41,159 nucleotides of DNA from Chloroflexota bacterium (GCA_030058085.1 JASGTU010000171.1:1-41159), one strand, 5' to 3'. Shown: positions 27,742-36,167, counted from the first letter of the stretch. Notes: generated by a model from the letters alone, not told the origin. Numbers and translations are program-made.

Positions 27742-30096
27742 CTAATCGCCAAACAGCCAGCGAAGGAAATCGTCCCATGCACTTTGCCCGTGCTGCTCTA
27801 CCGGTGTGTCCCGTGTTGATTCGTCCGGCGGACCTACTTCTGACACCGGCGCGGGATATGACATCGTCTCTTCGATCGATGTGATGCGGATAGCAGCATT
27901 TTCTCCCGTCACGATCACCATTTCGGGCGAAACAGCCAACATTTCGGCCATGCCCGGCTGCGCTGCGAGTTCAAAGTAGCGCTCACTGGCAAAGGCCACT
28001 TGCTCTAGGCGCATCGCTTCCGTGTACGCCGTATCCACCCACAGGTCAGCCGTCCGCCCGTCGGGCAGCGTCGTTCTCCCCTGCTTCACAAACGCCCTGC
28101 CGCCCGCATAGCGCACCTCGGCGTTCTCCGCAACTACTGTGGCGCTTTGCATCTTGGCGCGTTCCTGGCTGGCGACGACGGCCTCCTCGCCGCTTGCCGG
28201 CGCAGCCGCAGCCTCAGCCGCCCCCATCAGGACGGAATCGCGCGCCAGCGGTTCCATTGCGCGCGGCGCAGGCATCTCCGCCGCGCCGCGAAGGCCTCCA
28301 TCCTGGAGCGCAGACTCCGGCTCCTCCACCAGATAGGCCGTATAGGGCGTCACAATCCCATAACGCAAGCTCAGATCTACGACGGCGTCAATCAACTCCG
28401 GGTTCGGACCTGACCGGCGGATCTCGTCGAGAAGGATGCCGACCTTGCGCGTTGCCCACAACCGTGCGATGAACGGCTCCCCGCCTGCCTGTACCAGTCT
28501 TTGGCCGTCGTAGACAGTGCGCGTTTTCATACCGTTAACCTCGCCGGTCAAGACTACAGCCGTCTCGGCGCCGGAGCGGTAACGCCCCGTCACCACGAGC
28601 TGCTCTCCTGCGAACAGGTCGGGCAGCGGGTGCGGGTAGAGTTCGCTGGGAACGACGCCATCGCTAAACGCGAGTGACACATTGGTCAACACCGGCGTCT
28701 GGATAGTGTTGTAGAACGAGCTGACAGCCTCGTCGATCGTATCATCCGGGCGCACGTAACTGCTGCGTCCGCCTAGCTGCCGGCTCACCGCGTCCAGCAG
28801 GTCCGTGTTAACATCGTATCCGACGCCAAAGGTGAACAGGCGCAACATCCGCTCTGGCGGACGGGCGGACACGGCATTCTGAACGATCTTCGTCACGTTG
28901 GTCTCGCCCTGGGTCGGCAGCCCGTCCGTCATAAACAGCACGTAACCCGCCCCCCCGTCGTCTTCCCCTATGTCCTGGAACTGGGCGAGGGCTTCCAGCA
29001 GCGCCCGGTTAATATCGGTCGAACCCGAAGCAGCCAGCCCGTCAATCCAGGCAAGCGCGTCCGCCACAGTTTCCGACGTCGCCTTTTGCAGCGCTTCACT
29101 CCACAGCCTTACGCCAGTACTGAAGGCGATCAGGTTGAACCGGTCTCCCGGGTTCAGATGCTCCACAACGTAGGCGATAGCGTCCTTCGCCTGACCGAGC
29201 TTCGGTCCCTCCATAGAGCCGGAGACGTCGAGGACGAAAACTATATCGCGCCGAACCACGTCCTTTTCAACGACCTCGACCGTGGGTGCGACCAACAGCA
29301 TGAAGTAGCCGTCCTCTGCGGCGGGCTTGTAACTGAGCAGGTTGACCCCCACCGACTGATCGGTCTCGCCATAGAAGAGCGTAAAGGTCGGCGACTGAAT
29401 GCGGTCTTCGTCCCCCGCATCCGTCGTATAGTTAACGCTTACCAGGTTCGCGCTCGAGCGCTGGATCGTCACATCGTGTGAAGGACTGTATACCACACGC
29501 AGCCCCTTTTCGGATGCGAGTTCGGCATGCAACACGGTGCGCTCAGCTGGACCACGCGCACCGGGCGCCTTCAACGGATAGGTGAAGCGGTACAGCCCGT
29601 CAAAACTCTCCACCACCTGGCTATAGGTCAGTTCGACAGTCCGCGTGTCGCCGGGCGGGATGGGGAAGACGCTCGTCTGAAACAGACCGCGTCCGGCGTA
29701 TTCCAGCAAAGCAGGGTCGCGCAACTGCCGCACTATCGCCTCATAGATGCGCCGCGCCTGCTCTTGGGGCATCAACACGCCCTCCAGCACCCGGCCATCT
29801 ACCTTCATCACAAAATCGCCGACAGCAGCGTCCGGCGGCAGAGGAAACAGGTAGACTCCCTCCGCCACTCGACTCGAACGGTTCCGAAAAACTTGCGACA
29901 CCTTAACATGCGCAATCGGCCCCTCAATATCCACGTCGATGCGCTGCTCGTCGACCGTGACGCCGTCAATCCAGGTGATTGGCGGGTGTGGCGGCTCGAT
30001 AATGATCTCCTGCGCCTGCACCGGTGAAGGCAGGCACAACGCCCCCATCACCGCCAGACTGATCATCAGGCGAATGACACGCTCTATCGCTTGCAT
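27742..30096 (-). CDS. Secreted VIT and von Willebrand factor A domain protein
   Basis: The ATG at 30096 is preferred over one 18 bp upstream because GGGAGG lies just before it; the product has 784 residues. A signal peptide ends near VQAQ (about residue 29). A VIT domain follows (about 38-165), with YLFPLPPDAAVGDF and the AxRIYExIVRQLRDPALLEY block typical of inter-alpha-trypsin-inhibitor heavy-chain-like proteins. A vWA domain (about 284-465) has the MIDAS motif DVSGS (290-294), the Thr-containing STDIN and MTDGLPT. The remaining 320 residues are beta-rich and end in WDDFLRWLFGD without a membrane anchor, LPXTG or PEP-CTERM signal. Bacterial relatives are exported and thought to bind proteins; the partner is unknown. 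The gene stands alone between a terminator and the tRNA-Gly promoter region. Confidence 0.92.
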   Translation of the reverse strand: MQAIERVIRLMISLAVMGALCLPSPVQAQEIIIEPPHPPITWIDGVTVDEQRIDVDIEGPIAHVKVSQVFRNRSSRVAEGVYLFPLPPDAAVGDFVMKVDGRVLEGVLMPQEQARRIYEAIVRQLRDPALLEYAGRGLFQTSVFPIPPGDTRTVELTYSQVVESFDGLYRFTYPLKAPGARGPAERTVLHAELASEKGLRVVYSPSHDVTIQRSSANLVSVNYTTDAGDEDRIQSPTFTLFYGETDQSVGVNLLSYKPAAEDGYFMLLVAPTVEVVEKDVVRRDIVFVLDVSGSMEGPKLGQAKDAIAYVVEHLNPGDRFNLIAFSTGVRLWSEALQKATSETVADALAWIDGLAASGSTDINRALLEALAQFQDIGEDDGGAGYVLFMTDGLPTQGETNVTKIVQNAVSARPPERMLRLFTFGVGYDVNTDLLDAVSRQLGGRSSYVRPDDTIDEAVSSFYNTIQTPVLTNVSLAFSDGVVPSELYPHPLPDLFAGEQLVVTGRYRSGAETAVVLTGEVNGMKTRTVYDGQRLVQAGGEPFIARLWATRKVGILLDEIRRSGPNPELIDAVVDLSLRYGIVTPYTAYLVEEPESALQDGGLRGAAEMPAPRAMEPLARDSVLMGAAEAAAAPASGEEAVVASQERAKMQSATVVAENAEVRYAGGRAFVKQGRTTLPDGRTADLWVDTAYTEAMRLEQVAFASERYFELAAQPGMAEMLAVSPEMVIVTGENAAIRITSIEETMSYPAPVSEVGPPDESTRDTPVEQHGQSAWDDFLRWLFGD

Positions 30097-30112
30097 ACAT
30101 CCTCCCTCGCAC

Positions 30113-30118
30113 ATTCTA
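30113..30118 (-). promoter_or_regulatory. Possible -10 element for the VIT/vWA gene
   Basis: On the minus strand TAGAAT lies 16 nt before the ATG at 30096, so transcription would start about 10 nt before the gene with GGGAGG inside the leader. No convincing -35 hexamer is seen 17 bp upstream. Confidence 0.35.
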
Positions 30119-30249
30119 GCCCTTAGCTTCCGGCCAGTTGCCGGCGCGTACTCTGTTGTTGGGACGGAAGCTTAAGCGGCAATGTTCCGTCCAACTGCGG
30201 CGGGGCGTCGCACAGGATTAGGAGAAGGCATGAGGCTGCCGCGGTGAAC

Positions 30250-30278
30250 TTGACAACTGGCTGGACGCCACATATACT
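30250..30278 (+). promoter_or_regulatory. Strong sigma-70-type promoter of tRNA-Gly
   Basis: A perfect TTGACA (30250-30255), a 17-bp spacer and TATACT (30273-30278) form the best promoter in the window. Transcription would start near 30285, giving a leader of about 36 nt before the tRNA. Confidence 0.75.
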
Positions 30279-30320
30279 TTCACCTAACGTCGCTTTCAGA
30301 GCGGCACACAGCGCGATCTT

Positions 30321-30391
30321 GCGGGTATGGTTCAATGGCAGAACGGATGCTTCCCAAGCATCAGATGCGGGTTCGATTCCCGCTACCCGCT
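30321..30391 (+). tRNA. tRNA-Gly (anticodon CCC)
   Basis: The 71-nt sequence folds as a full cloverleaf. The acceptor arms are GCGGGTA and TACCCGC, the D arm is GTTC-AATGGCA-GAAC, and the anticodon arm is GATGC-TTCCCAA-GCATC with CCC at 30353-30355. A short variable loop precedes the T arm GCGGG-TTCGATT-CCCGC. The discriminator base is T, as usual for bacterial tRNA-Gly. The 3' CCA is not encoded. A strong promoter lies upstream and a terminator about 55 bp downstream, so the gene is probably transcribed alone. Confidence 0.95.
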
Positions 30392-30447
30392 CTGACAGTA
30401 ACGTCAGCCCAACGTCAAGCTACAATACCATACCGGTCCTTCATAGT

Positions 30448-30480
30448 GGGGCGGCGATAGCAACGCCCCTTTTTTGTTTT
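30448..30480 (+). terminator. Intrinsic terminator after tRNA-Gly
   Basis: GGGGCG (30448-30453) and CGCCCC (30464-30469) form a 6-bp GC-only stem with a 10-nt loop, followed by TTTTTTGTTTT. It would end tRNA-Gly transcripts before the acetyltransferase gene. Confidence 0.85.
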
Positions 30481-30511
30481 CGAGCTATGTCGTTGCGATC
30501 AAGAGAGTCCC

Positions 30512-31051
30512 ATGAAGACCTTGACGACCGAAAGATTGACCTTGCGGCGGTGGAAGGAATCGGACCTGGACGATTTCTATCACTACGCTAGAAACCCCAA
30601 TATCGGCCCGAACGCAGGCTGGCAACCGCACACCGACAAGACGCAATCGCTGGAAATCCTGCGCTCGTTTATCCAGCAGGATGATGTCTGGGCAATCGTG
30701 GACAATCGCACACAGAGGGCTATCGGCTCATTGGCGCTGCACGCCGACAAGAAAAGGGACAATCACAAGACGAGGATGTTGGGCTATGTGTTGGCGGAGG
30801 AGTTCTGGGGTCAGGGACTGATGACGGAAGCCGTCAAGCGGGTGCTGCAGTACGCCTTCGAGGATCTGGAGCTAGATCTGGTCTCGGTGTTTCACTACCC
30901 GTCCAACCGGCGCTCACAGCGCGTCATCGAGAAGTGTGGCTTCAAATACGAAGGCACACTGCGGCTGTCCAGCACACTCTTCAACGGCAGCGTCCATGAC
31001 GATGTCTGCTATTCCATAACACGAGAGGAGTACACTCGAAGCACGGCTTAG
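30512..31051 (+). CDS. GNAT-family N-acetyltransferase (RimJ/RimL-like)
   Basis: The 179-residue protein begins TERLTLRRWKESDLDDFYHYARNP, the characteristic opening of RimJ/RimL-type GNAT proteins. The acetyl-CoA loop is seen as YVLAEEFWGQGLMTEAVKRVL (about residues 92-112), and the C-terminal part as NRRSQRVIEKCGFKYEGTLR (about 130-149). Relatives acetylate protein N-termini, antibiotics or small amines; the substrate here cannot be told. The start has only a weak GAGAG upstream and comes about 30 bp after the tRNA terminator, so expression may rely on read-through or a promoter I cannot identify. It converges with the TPR protein gene. Confidence 0.9.
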   Translation: MKTLTTERLTLRRWKESDLDDFYHYARNPNIGPNAGWQPHTDKTQSLEILRSFIQQDDVWAIVDNRTQRAIGSLALHADKKRDNHKTRMLGYVLAEEFWGQGLMTEAVKRVLQYAFEDLELDLVSVFHYPSNRRSQRVIEKCGFKYEGTLRLSSTLFNGSVHDDVCYSITREEYTRSTA

Positions 31052-31092
31052 GTTCGAAGCCGCCGTATTCCCAGTTGGCGTCTATGAACAAG

Positions 31093-31134
31093 TCACACAA
31101 TGGCCGCCTACGCATGCGGCCCGCCATTGTGTGA
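31093..31134. repeat. Long inverted repeat over the 3' end of the TPR membrane protein gene
   Basis: TCACACAATGGC (31093-31104) and GCCATTGTGTGA (31123-31134) are exact inverted repeats, with further GGCCGC/GCGGCC pairing inside. The hairpin spans the stop codon at 31108-31110. No T-run follows on either strand, so it may act as an RNA-stabilising or Rho-assisted end between two convergent genes. Confidence 0.7.
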
Positions 31135-32499
31135 GACGGCGGTCACGGCGACGTTCTTCGTCGCATCCGCCCCATTATTGCCCGCGGTGTATAGCAAAGC
31201 GCGTAGCTTATCGGCCCTTTCGGGCGCCTTATTCGCTCTGCGCCTCAACTCATGCAGCAGCATCGCCGTGCGGCGTCCGCTATCCGGCAGCGACAGACGC
31301 ATGCTATAGGCCCGATTAAGCAGGTACTCCGCCTCCACAAAAGACTGTTTCTGTAACATAAGCGCGCCCAAGTTCGCCATCAGTATCGCAGAGTGCGGAT
31401 CTTCAGCCAACCGCTGGCGCAACCGCTTTTCGCGTGCATCAGCCAGCGAATTGCCCTGCAACATGAAGCCGAGATCAAACACGATCTCCGGCAATATCTC
31501 CGGCTCATATCGCTCCGCACGGTGGCGTACAACACAGCGCGTTCGCGGCACAATCAGATCCATCTCGCGAACCACGCGCACATTCAGTTCCGCCTGTTCT
31601 AGCGGATTTTCCAGATGGATCTCGATCGTCTCTCCGCGGTCGACGACGGCGTTCAGCATCTCCTCCTCATCGCCTGCCTGCAACGAGATAACGAGTACAG
31701 GTTGCGGCCCCTGATTCTGTACACGCAAAACGCCGTCGGCGACGCTAGTCTCCAGACCTCTGGCATGACCGTTTGCGCCTTCGCCAATGGCATGGGACTG
31801 CTTCTGCGGGTACTGAACATCTAGCAGCGTAACGAAGTCCGGTGAGTACGTTTTGAGGACGCCGACATGCTCATGCACTTCGCCATCCTCTGCGATTTCC
31901 ACCACCACCTTCTGCCCAATCAAACGCTCCAGCAGGGGATCGAACGACTTGCCAACAGAACCAATCATCGTCGCGCCAAGCTGGCGGAGCTGTTTCTCGC
32001 CCGTATCGTTGATGTACCGTCCGGCTGGTTTACGCAGACTGCCGACAATGGCCCCGAGCGCCTCGACCAGCGAATCCCCGGCAAGGGAGAAGAAATGCTG
32101 CGCTCCACGCCACATGCGCACAAATACGGTCGGGTGCGCAGACCGTTGGATATCCTTCTCGCGCCGCAGTTTGTCTCTCTGGTCTAGATCGTCGGCGTAA
32201 CGGTACATCGCTTGGATGTCTGCGAACTCGTCAGCATAGAGCACATAACTCGACTCCACATGGTTCGCATCCTGCACCGCGTCGCGATACCGAAGTTCCA
32301 GGCCAGTCGACTCAAGCTCCATCACGCCCCAGATCACCTTGCCGCTACTGCGCTCAAGCGTGACATGATAGCCCTCGAAGCATTTCAGACAGACGTCGCG
32401 CCTATTCGTGCGCACAAACGCCAAAACCAGCGACACGCCAACGATTAAGCCGATCGTCGCCAGCAGCGTGACGTCGAAGACCTGCGAGAACCAGCTCAT
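31108..32499 (-). CDS. Membrane-anchored protein with C-terminal TPR-like region, function unknown
   Basis: I do not recognise this 463-residue protein as a named family. It has one N-terminal membrane helix (about residues 8-30, TLLATIGLIVGVSLVLAFV), suggesting an anchor with the rest probably cytoplasmic. The early soluble part contains CLKCFEGYHVTLE and an EVHEHVGVLKTYSPDFVTLLDV stretch that looks like a small beta barrel. Near residues 375-435 a TPR-like repeat is seen (AILMANLGALMLQKQSFVEAEYLLNRAY). It starts 2 nt after the SRAP gene stop, so the two genes are probably co-translated. A long hairpin covers its 3' end. Close homologues would need a profile search to find. Confidence 0.75.
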   Translation of the reverse strand: MSWFSQVFDVTLLATIGLIVGVSLVLAFVRTNRRDVCLKCFEGYHVTLERSSGKVIWGVMELESTGLELRYRDAVQDANHVESSYVLYADEFADIQAMYRYADDLDQRDKLRREKDIQRSAHPTVFVRMWRGAQHFFSLAGDSLVEALGAIVGSLRKPAGRYINDTGEKQLRQLGATMIGSVGKSFDPLLERLIGQKVVVEIAEDGEVHEHVGVLKTYSPDFVTLLDVQYPQKQSHAIGEGANGHARGLETSVADGVLRVQNQGPQPVLVISLQAGDEEEMLNAVVDRGETIEIHLENPLEQAELNVRVVREMDLIVPRTRCVVRHRAERYEPEILPEIVFDLGFMLQGNSLADAREKRLRQRLAEDPHSAILMANLGALMLQKQSFVEAEYLLNRAYSMRLSLPDSGRRTAMLLHELRRRANKAPERADKLRALLYTAGNNGADATKNVAVTAVSHNGGPHA

Positions 32500-32501
32500 A
32501 C

Positions 32502-33206
32502 CTAATGTTCCCCTCCATCATCCGGCTCCAACGGCTCGATGCAGCGCTCGCCTTCATTCATCGCATTGTTCACATAGGTAGAAACCGGAACTGCGGCCAT
32601 CTCCTCCGCGGGATAGGGACGCAGCAGGTGCATTAGCTCTTCCTGCTCGCGCGGCGAAGCGTCGCTGCCGCCGCCCAACCACAGGTCATAATCACGCGGG
32701 TCGAGGATCACCGGCATACGATTGTGGATCGGCTCCATCAACTCGTTGGCCTCAGTCGTCAGCAGCGTACAAGAGTCGATCTCCGAACCGTCAGCGCCAA
32801 CCCAGCGTTCCCATAACGCCGCAATCGCAAACGGCCTGCCGTCCTGCAGGGTAATGTACAGCGGCTGCTTACGGCGCCCGCTCTTCTGCCACTCATAGAA
32901 GCCGTCTGCCGGGGCCAAACAACGACGGCGCCGAAACGCCGCACGAAACGAGGGCTTCTCTGCCACCGTCTCTGACCGGGCGTTAATCAGACGCGCCCCG
33001 ATTGTCGGGTCCTTTGACCAAGAAGGAACCAAACCCCATTGCACGAGCGCCCATTCACGCTTCTTGCTATGAGGGTCCAGCCGCACAATCGCCGCCGGCT
33101 GCGTCGGCGCGATGTTATAGCGCGGCGCCAGGAACGGCGACTCCTCCAGGCCGAACAACTCCGCCAAAATGCTTGGATCCGTATGAAGTGTATATCGTCC
33201 GCACAT
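32502..33206 (-). CDS. SRAP-domain abasic-site processing protein (YedK/HMCES family)
   Basis: Proteins of this family cross-link to abasic sites in single-stranded DNA through the cysteine exposed after Met removal. The start must therefore be the ATG at 33206, giving MCGRYTLHTD and 234 residues; longer frames reach 33347 but would bury that cysteine. All catalytic residues known from E. coli YedK have counterparts: C2, N75 in RLINARSET, E105 in GFYEWQ and H161 in IHNRMP. The RYNIAPTQ motif near residue 29 is also present. No Shine-Dalgarno is visible and a possible promoter ends 7 nt before the ATG, so the mRNA may be leaderless. It is directly followed by the membrane-anchored TPR gene. 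Confidence 0.95.
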   Translation of the reverse strand: MCGRYTLHTDPSILAELFGLEESPFLAPRYNIAPTQPAAIVRLDPHSKKREWALVQWGLVPSWSKDPTIGARLINARSETVAEKPSFRAAFRRRRCLAPADGFYEWQKSGRRKQPLYITLQDGRPFAIAALWERWVGADGSEIDSCTLLTTEANELMEPIHNRMPVILDPRDYDLWLGGGSDASPREQEELMHLLRPYPAEEMAAVPVSTYVNNAMNEGERCIEPLEPDDGGEH

Positions 33207-33213
33207 GCGGGCC

Positions 33214-33242
33214 ATTCTAGCACAACTCAAATATACGATCCA
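33214..33242 (-). promoter_or_regulatory. Possible promoter for a leaderless SRAP mRNA
   Basis: On the minus strand TGGATC (33237-33242), a 17-bp spacer and TAGAAT (33214-33219) resemble a sigma-70 promoter. The -10 ends 7 nt before the ATG at 33206, which would place the transcription start at or next to the start codon. Confidence 0.4.
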
Positions 33243-33358
33243 CCTCGTTTTTTTACCTCCCGAAGCGGATCTCACGCTTATTACGCCTTCCCGCCAACAC
33301 CCTGCAGCGCACTCCATACCCATCTGACCATGCCGCTGCGCCTCCAACCACGGTCATG

Positions 33359-33367
33359 TGATATACT
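33359..33367 (+). promoter_or_regulatory. Possible extended -10 promoter of the hisZ operon
   Basis: TGATATACT fits an extended -10 element. It would start transcription about 110 nt before hisZ. The leader contains a hairpin (CGGTCGGC and GCCGGCCG at 33374-33395) with no T-run. No -35 match is seen. Confidence 0.4.
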
Positions 33368-33483
33368 AACTGCCGGTCGGCCTCAGAGCCGGCCGCGATT
33401 GCGACCGAGTTCGCGTCGATAACGCCGTAACCAAGTAGCAGCCACAGCCGCAGGCAACAACGACCAAGAGTAACGGATTTCAC

Positions 33484-34821
33484 ATGGCCTTAGAGCGCAG
33501 CTCTGCAGCCCTCCAGCGTACCCACCTTCCCCACGGGGTCGCCGATTATTTCTGGACGGAAGCGCGCGAGCGTCGCCTACTTGAGGCGCGACTCCTCGAG
33601 CTCTTTCGGTCTTGGGGCTATGGGGACGTCATCCCGCCGATGTTCGAGTACGCCGAAACCTACCATGCGCGCGCCGGCAGTGAGCTAGAATCCGAAGTCT
33701 ACCGTTTCTTGGATCGCGATGGCAGCACCCTGGCATTGCGCGCCGACATGACGATCCCGGTCGCTCGGCTGGTCGCTACGCGATTGCACGATTGCGCCAT
33801 GCCGCAGCGATTCTGCTACGCCGGTAGCGTCTTCCGCTACACCGAACCGCAGGCCGGTCTCCAACGCGAGTTCGCCCAAGCCGGCATCGAACTCATCGGC
33901 AGCCGCAGCCCTCAAGCAGACGCCGAGGTGATGGCCTTAACCGCTCGCGCCCTGCAAGCCGCCGCTATATCGCAATTCAAGTTAGTTGTTGGCCAGATGC
34001 AGTTTTTCGACGGTCTGCTCGAAGCCCTAAACCTGGCTCCGGATCGCAGCCGCGCCCTTCAGCGCGCCATCGACCGTAACAGCCATGCCGATCTACTGGA
34101 GTTCCTTCGCACCGTCTCGCTGCCCGAGGCGCACCGCCGCGCCGTAGAAGAGATGCCTCTCCTGAGCGGTCCCGAAGTCGACGCCGTGATCAACCGCGCC
34201 GAAAAGGTCTGCCTCAACGCGGGTATGCACAACGCTCTCAACAACCTACGCGCCGTAGCCGACAACCTAGACGCCTATGGAGAAGCCGGTCGGCTGTACA
34301 TAGACCTAACCGAGATCCACAACCTGGGCTATTATACGGGCATCACCTTCGAGGCTCTCACGCCTGAGTTGGGCTTTGCCGTTGCCGGCGGCGGTCGCTA
34401 CGATAACCTCGTCGCCTCTTTCGGCGCAGATCAACCCGCAGTCGGCGCAGCCCTTACCAGCGAACGGCTGCTGCTTGCTCGCCGTCGCACGGAGCCGGCG
34501 CGTTCGGCCACTCATCCTGCATCGCCCGATGTGCTGTTTGGCATTGCTCCAGAAGCAGTTTCGCTGAAGTCTATCATGCCGATCGTACAGGATTGGCGCT
34601 CACGCCGGTTGTCCGTCGCCATCGACGTCGACGGACTCGTCGACGACGCGCTGCTTGAGTTTGGCCGGGTAACCGGCGCGCAGTACTGTATCCGCTGGAC
34701 AGATGAAGGCGCAGTCGTGACCGCCATGAATCAGACCGCGAGCGCATCACGCTTCGTGCCGGCCAGCCAAATGGACCAACTTGCTACGGAAATTCTGAAT
34801 GCTATCTCATCCGCCGACTGA
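33484..34821 (+). CDS. hisZ: ATP phosphoribosyltransferase regulatory subunit
   Basis: HisZ is a catalytically inactive histidyl-tRNA synthetase paralogue that forms a complex with short-form HisG and carries its feedback control. The 445-residue protein opens LPHGVADYFWTEARERR, followed by GYGDVIPPMFEYAETYHAR (motif 1 region) and CYAGSVFRYTEPQAGLQREFAQAGIELIG (motif 2 region). The EPQAG form matches HisZ better than HisRS. A later block, YYTGITFEALTPELGFAVAGGGRYDNL, matches the class II core. The anticodon-binding domain of true HisRS is replaced by a short C-terminal region. Its end overlaps the start of hisG by 23 bp, which fits an obligate pair. The start has no clear ribosome binding site. 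Confidence 0.93.
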   Translation: MALERSSAALQRTHLPHGVADYFWTEARERRLLEARLLELFRSWGYGDVIPPMFEYAETYHARAGSELESEVYRFLDRDGSTLALRADMTIPVARLVATRLHDCAMPQRFCYAGSVFRYTEPQAGLQREFAQAGIELIGSRSPQADAEVMALTARALQAAAISQFKLVVGQMQFFDGLLEALNLAPDRSRALQRAIDRNSHADLLEFLRTVSLPEAHRRAVEEMPLLSGPEVDAVINRAEKVCLNAGMHNALNNLRAVADNLDAYGEAGRLYIDLTEIHNLGYYTGITFEALTPELGFAVAGGGRYDNLVASFGADQPAVGAALTSERLLLARRRTEPARSATHPASPDVLFGIAPEAVSLKSIMPIVQDWRSRRLSVAIDVDGLVDDALLEFGRVTGAQYCIRWTDEGAVVTAMNQTASASRFVPASQMDQLATEILNAISSAD

Positions 34822-35518
34822 TTCGGCCGCGCAGTTGCTAACGCCAGAAAACGATCAGACACAGGTCCTAACGATCGCTCTTGCCAAAGGGCGGCTGACT
34901 GAAAAGACCCTCACGTGGCTGGACCACGCCGGGTTGCCCAAGCCGCTGGATGACGCCGGGCGTAAGCTAGTCATCGCCAGCGCCGACGGATCGATGCGCT
35001 TCATCATGGCGAAACCGGCCGATGTACCCATTTATGTCGAGTACGGCGCTGCTGACCTGGGCATCTGCGGTCTCGACGTCTTGCGCGAAGGCGGGCGCAG
35101 CGTCTATGAACCGCTCTTGCTACCCTTCGGCTATTGCCGGCTTAGCCTAGCCGGCCCTGCCGATCGACCTGACATTCCCCTGCGCTACGACAGCCAACCA
35201 CGCGTCGCCACCACCTTTCCGCGTCTTACCGCCGATTTCTTTCGCACACGCGGTATCAACGCCGAGATCATCGCCCTTAAAGGTTCGGTCGAGCTTGGCC
35301 CGCTGGTTGGATTGGCAGACCTGATCGTGGACCTGGTAGACACAGGCAACACGTTGCGCGCAAACGGCCTCATCGAGCTACGCGTTATCATGCACAGCCA
35401 AGCCGTCCTCATCGCCAATCGCGCAGCCTACCGGCTCAAGGCCGAAGCCGTCCAGCACGCAATCCACTCGCTGCGCACCGCCATCGACCGCCATCAGAGT
35501 GAGCACATCGCCCCATGA
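34799..35518 (+). CDS. hisG: ATP phosphoribosyltransferase, short form
   Basis: HisG condenses ATP and PRPP in the first step of histidine synthesis. The 239-residue protein has LTIALAKGRL near residue 25, YVEYGAADLGICGLDVLRE (about 77-95), GSVELGPLVGLADLIVDLVDTGNTLRANGL (about 160-190, the PRPP loop) and no C-terminal ACT-like regulatory domain. That marks it as the short form, needing HisZ, which is encoded directly upstream. The start ATG lies inside hisZ; the first 22 residues are longer than usual, so a later non-ATG start is possible. The stop overlaps the next start as ATGA. No other his genes are in the window. Confidence 0.95.
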   Translation: MLSHPPTDSAAQLLTPENDQTQVLTIALAKGRLTEKTLTWLDHAGLPKPLDDAGRKLVIASADGSMRFIMAKPADVPIYVEYGAADLGICGLDVLREGGRSVYEPLLLPFGYCRLSLAGPADRPDIPLRYDSQPRVATTFPRLTADFFRTRGINAEIIALKGSVELGPLVGLADLIVDLVDTGNTLRANGLIELRVIMHSQAVLIANRAAYRLKAEAVQHAIHSLRTAIDRHQSEHIAP

Positions 35519-36054
35519 CAGACATCATCAAATCCACAGTCATCCAGGGAGTTAAGCTTGTCCGGTTGTCCGTCTTTGCCGACGACCGCGGCCAATTCAT
35601 GGAGTTGTTCCGCAAAGACTGGTTTCCCGAACGAACCTGGGATATTGTCCAGAGCAACCGCAGCGACAGCAAGGCCGGCGTGTTGCGCGGTCTGCATTAT
35701 CACCGCTATCAGGTAGACTACTGGCACGCGCCGCGCGGCCGCATCCGTGTAGGCTTGGCCGACCTGCGTCAGTCGTCGCCGACCCGCGGCGCCGTCGAGA
35801 CGATTGACCTGCACCAGGACAACCCCTGCGGGCTCTTCATTCCCATTGGCGTGGCGCACGGCTTCTACGCCGTCACGGACGCCACGCTGACCTACATTGT
35901 TGACAACTACTACAATGGACAGGACGAACTAGGCGTTGCCTGGGACGACCCGACCTTGCAGATTAATTGGGGCGTCGACAAGCCTATCCTGTCGCAACGC
36001 GACCATGCCAACCCGCGCTTGCTCGACATCGCGCCCGGCGCTCTGCCGGATTAG
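35515..36054 (+). CDS. RmlC/RfbC-like sugar epimerase family protein
   Basis: The 179-residue protein is a cupin of the dTDP-4-dehydrorhamnose 3,5-epimerase family: DDRGQFMELF, GVLRGLHYH (catalytic His H61), PTRG, IPIGVAHGFYAVTD, and YIVDNYYNGQDELGVAWDDP with the conserved Tyr pair (132-133). In classical RmlC a QGKLVR block follows the His and supplies a catalytic-site lysine; here the equivalent reads QVDYWHAPRG, so that lysine is missing. The enzyme may use another nucleotide sugar or have altered chemistry. It overlaps hisG by the ATGA junction, so it is translationally coupled to histidine genes, and no rmlA, rmlB or rmlD is close by. The reaction is therefore uncertain although the family is clear. 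Confidence 0.85.
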   Translation: MTDIIKSTVIQGVKLVRLSVFADDRGQFMELFRKDWFPERTWDIVQSNRSDSKAGVLRGLHYHRYQVDYWHAPRGRIRVGLADLRQSSPTRGAVETIDLHQDNPCGLFIPIGVAHGFYAVTDATLTYIVDNYYNGQDELGVAWDDPTLQINWGVDKPILSQRDHANPRLLDIAPGALPD

Positions 36055-36167
36055 CGCGCCGGCCCGCGCACGGTCTGCCGGTATCTAGTTCTCTCATATC
36101 ACCATTTGCATCGTGTTCTCACCAAACGCCCACTCAACGGCCAATCGATTGAACAGGAGTGTGACAA

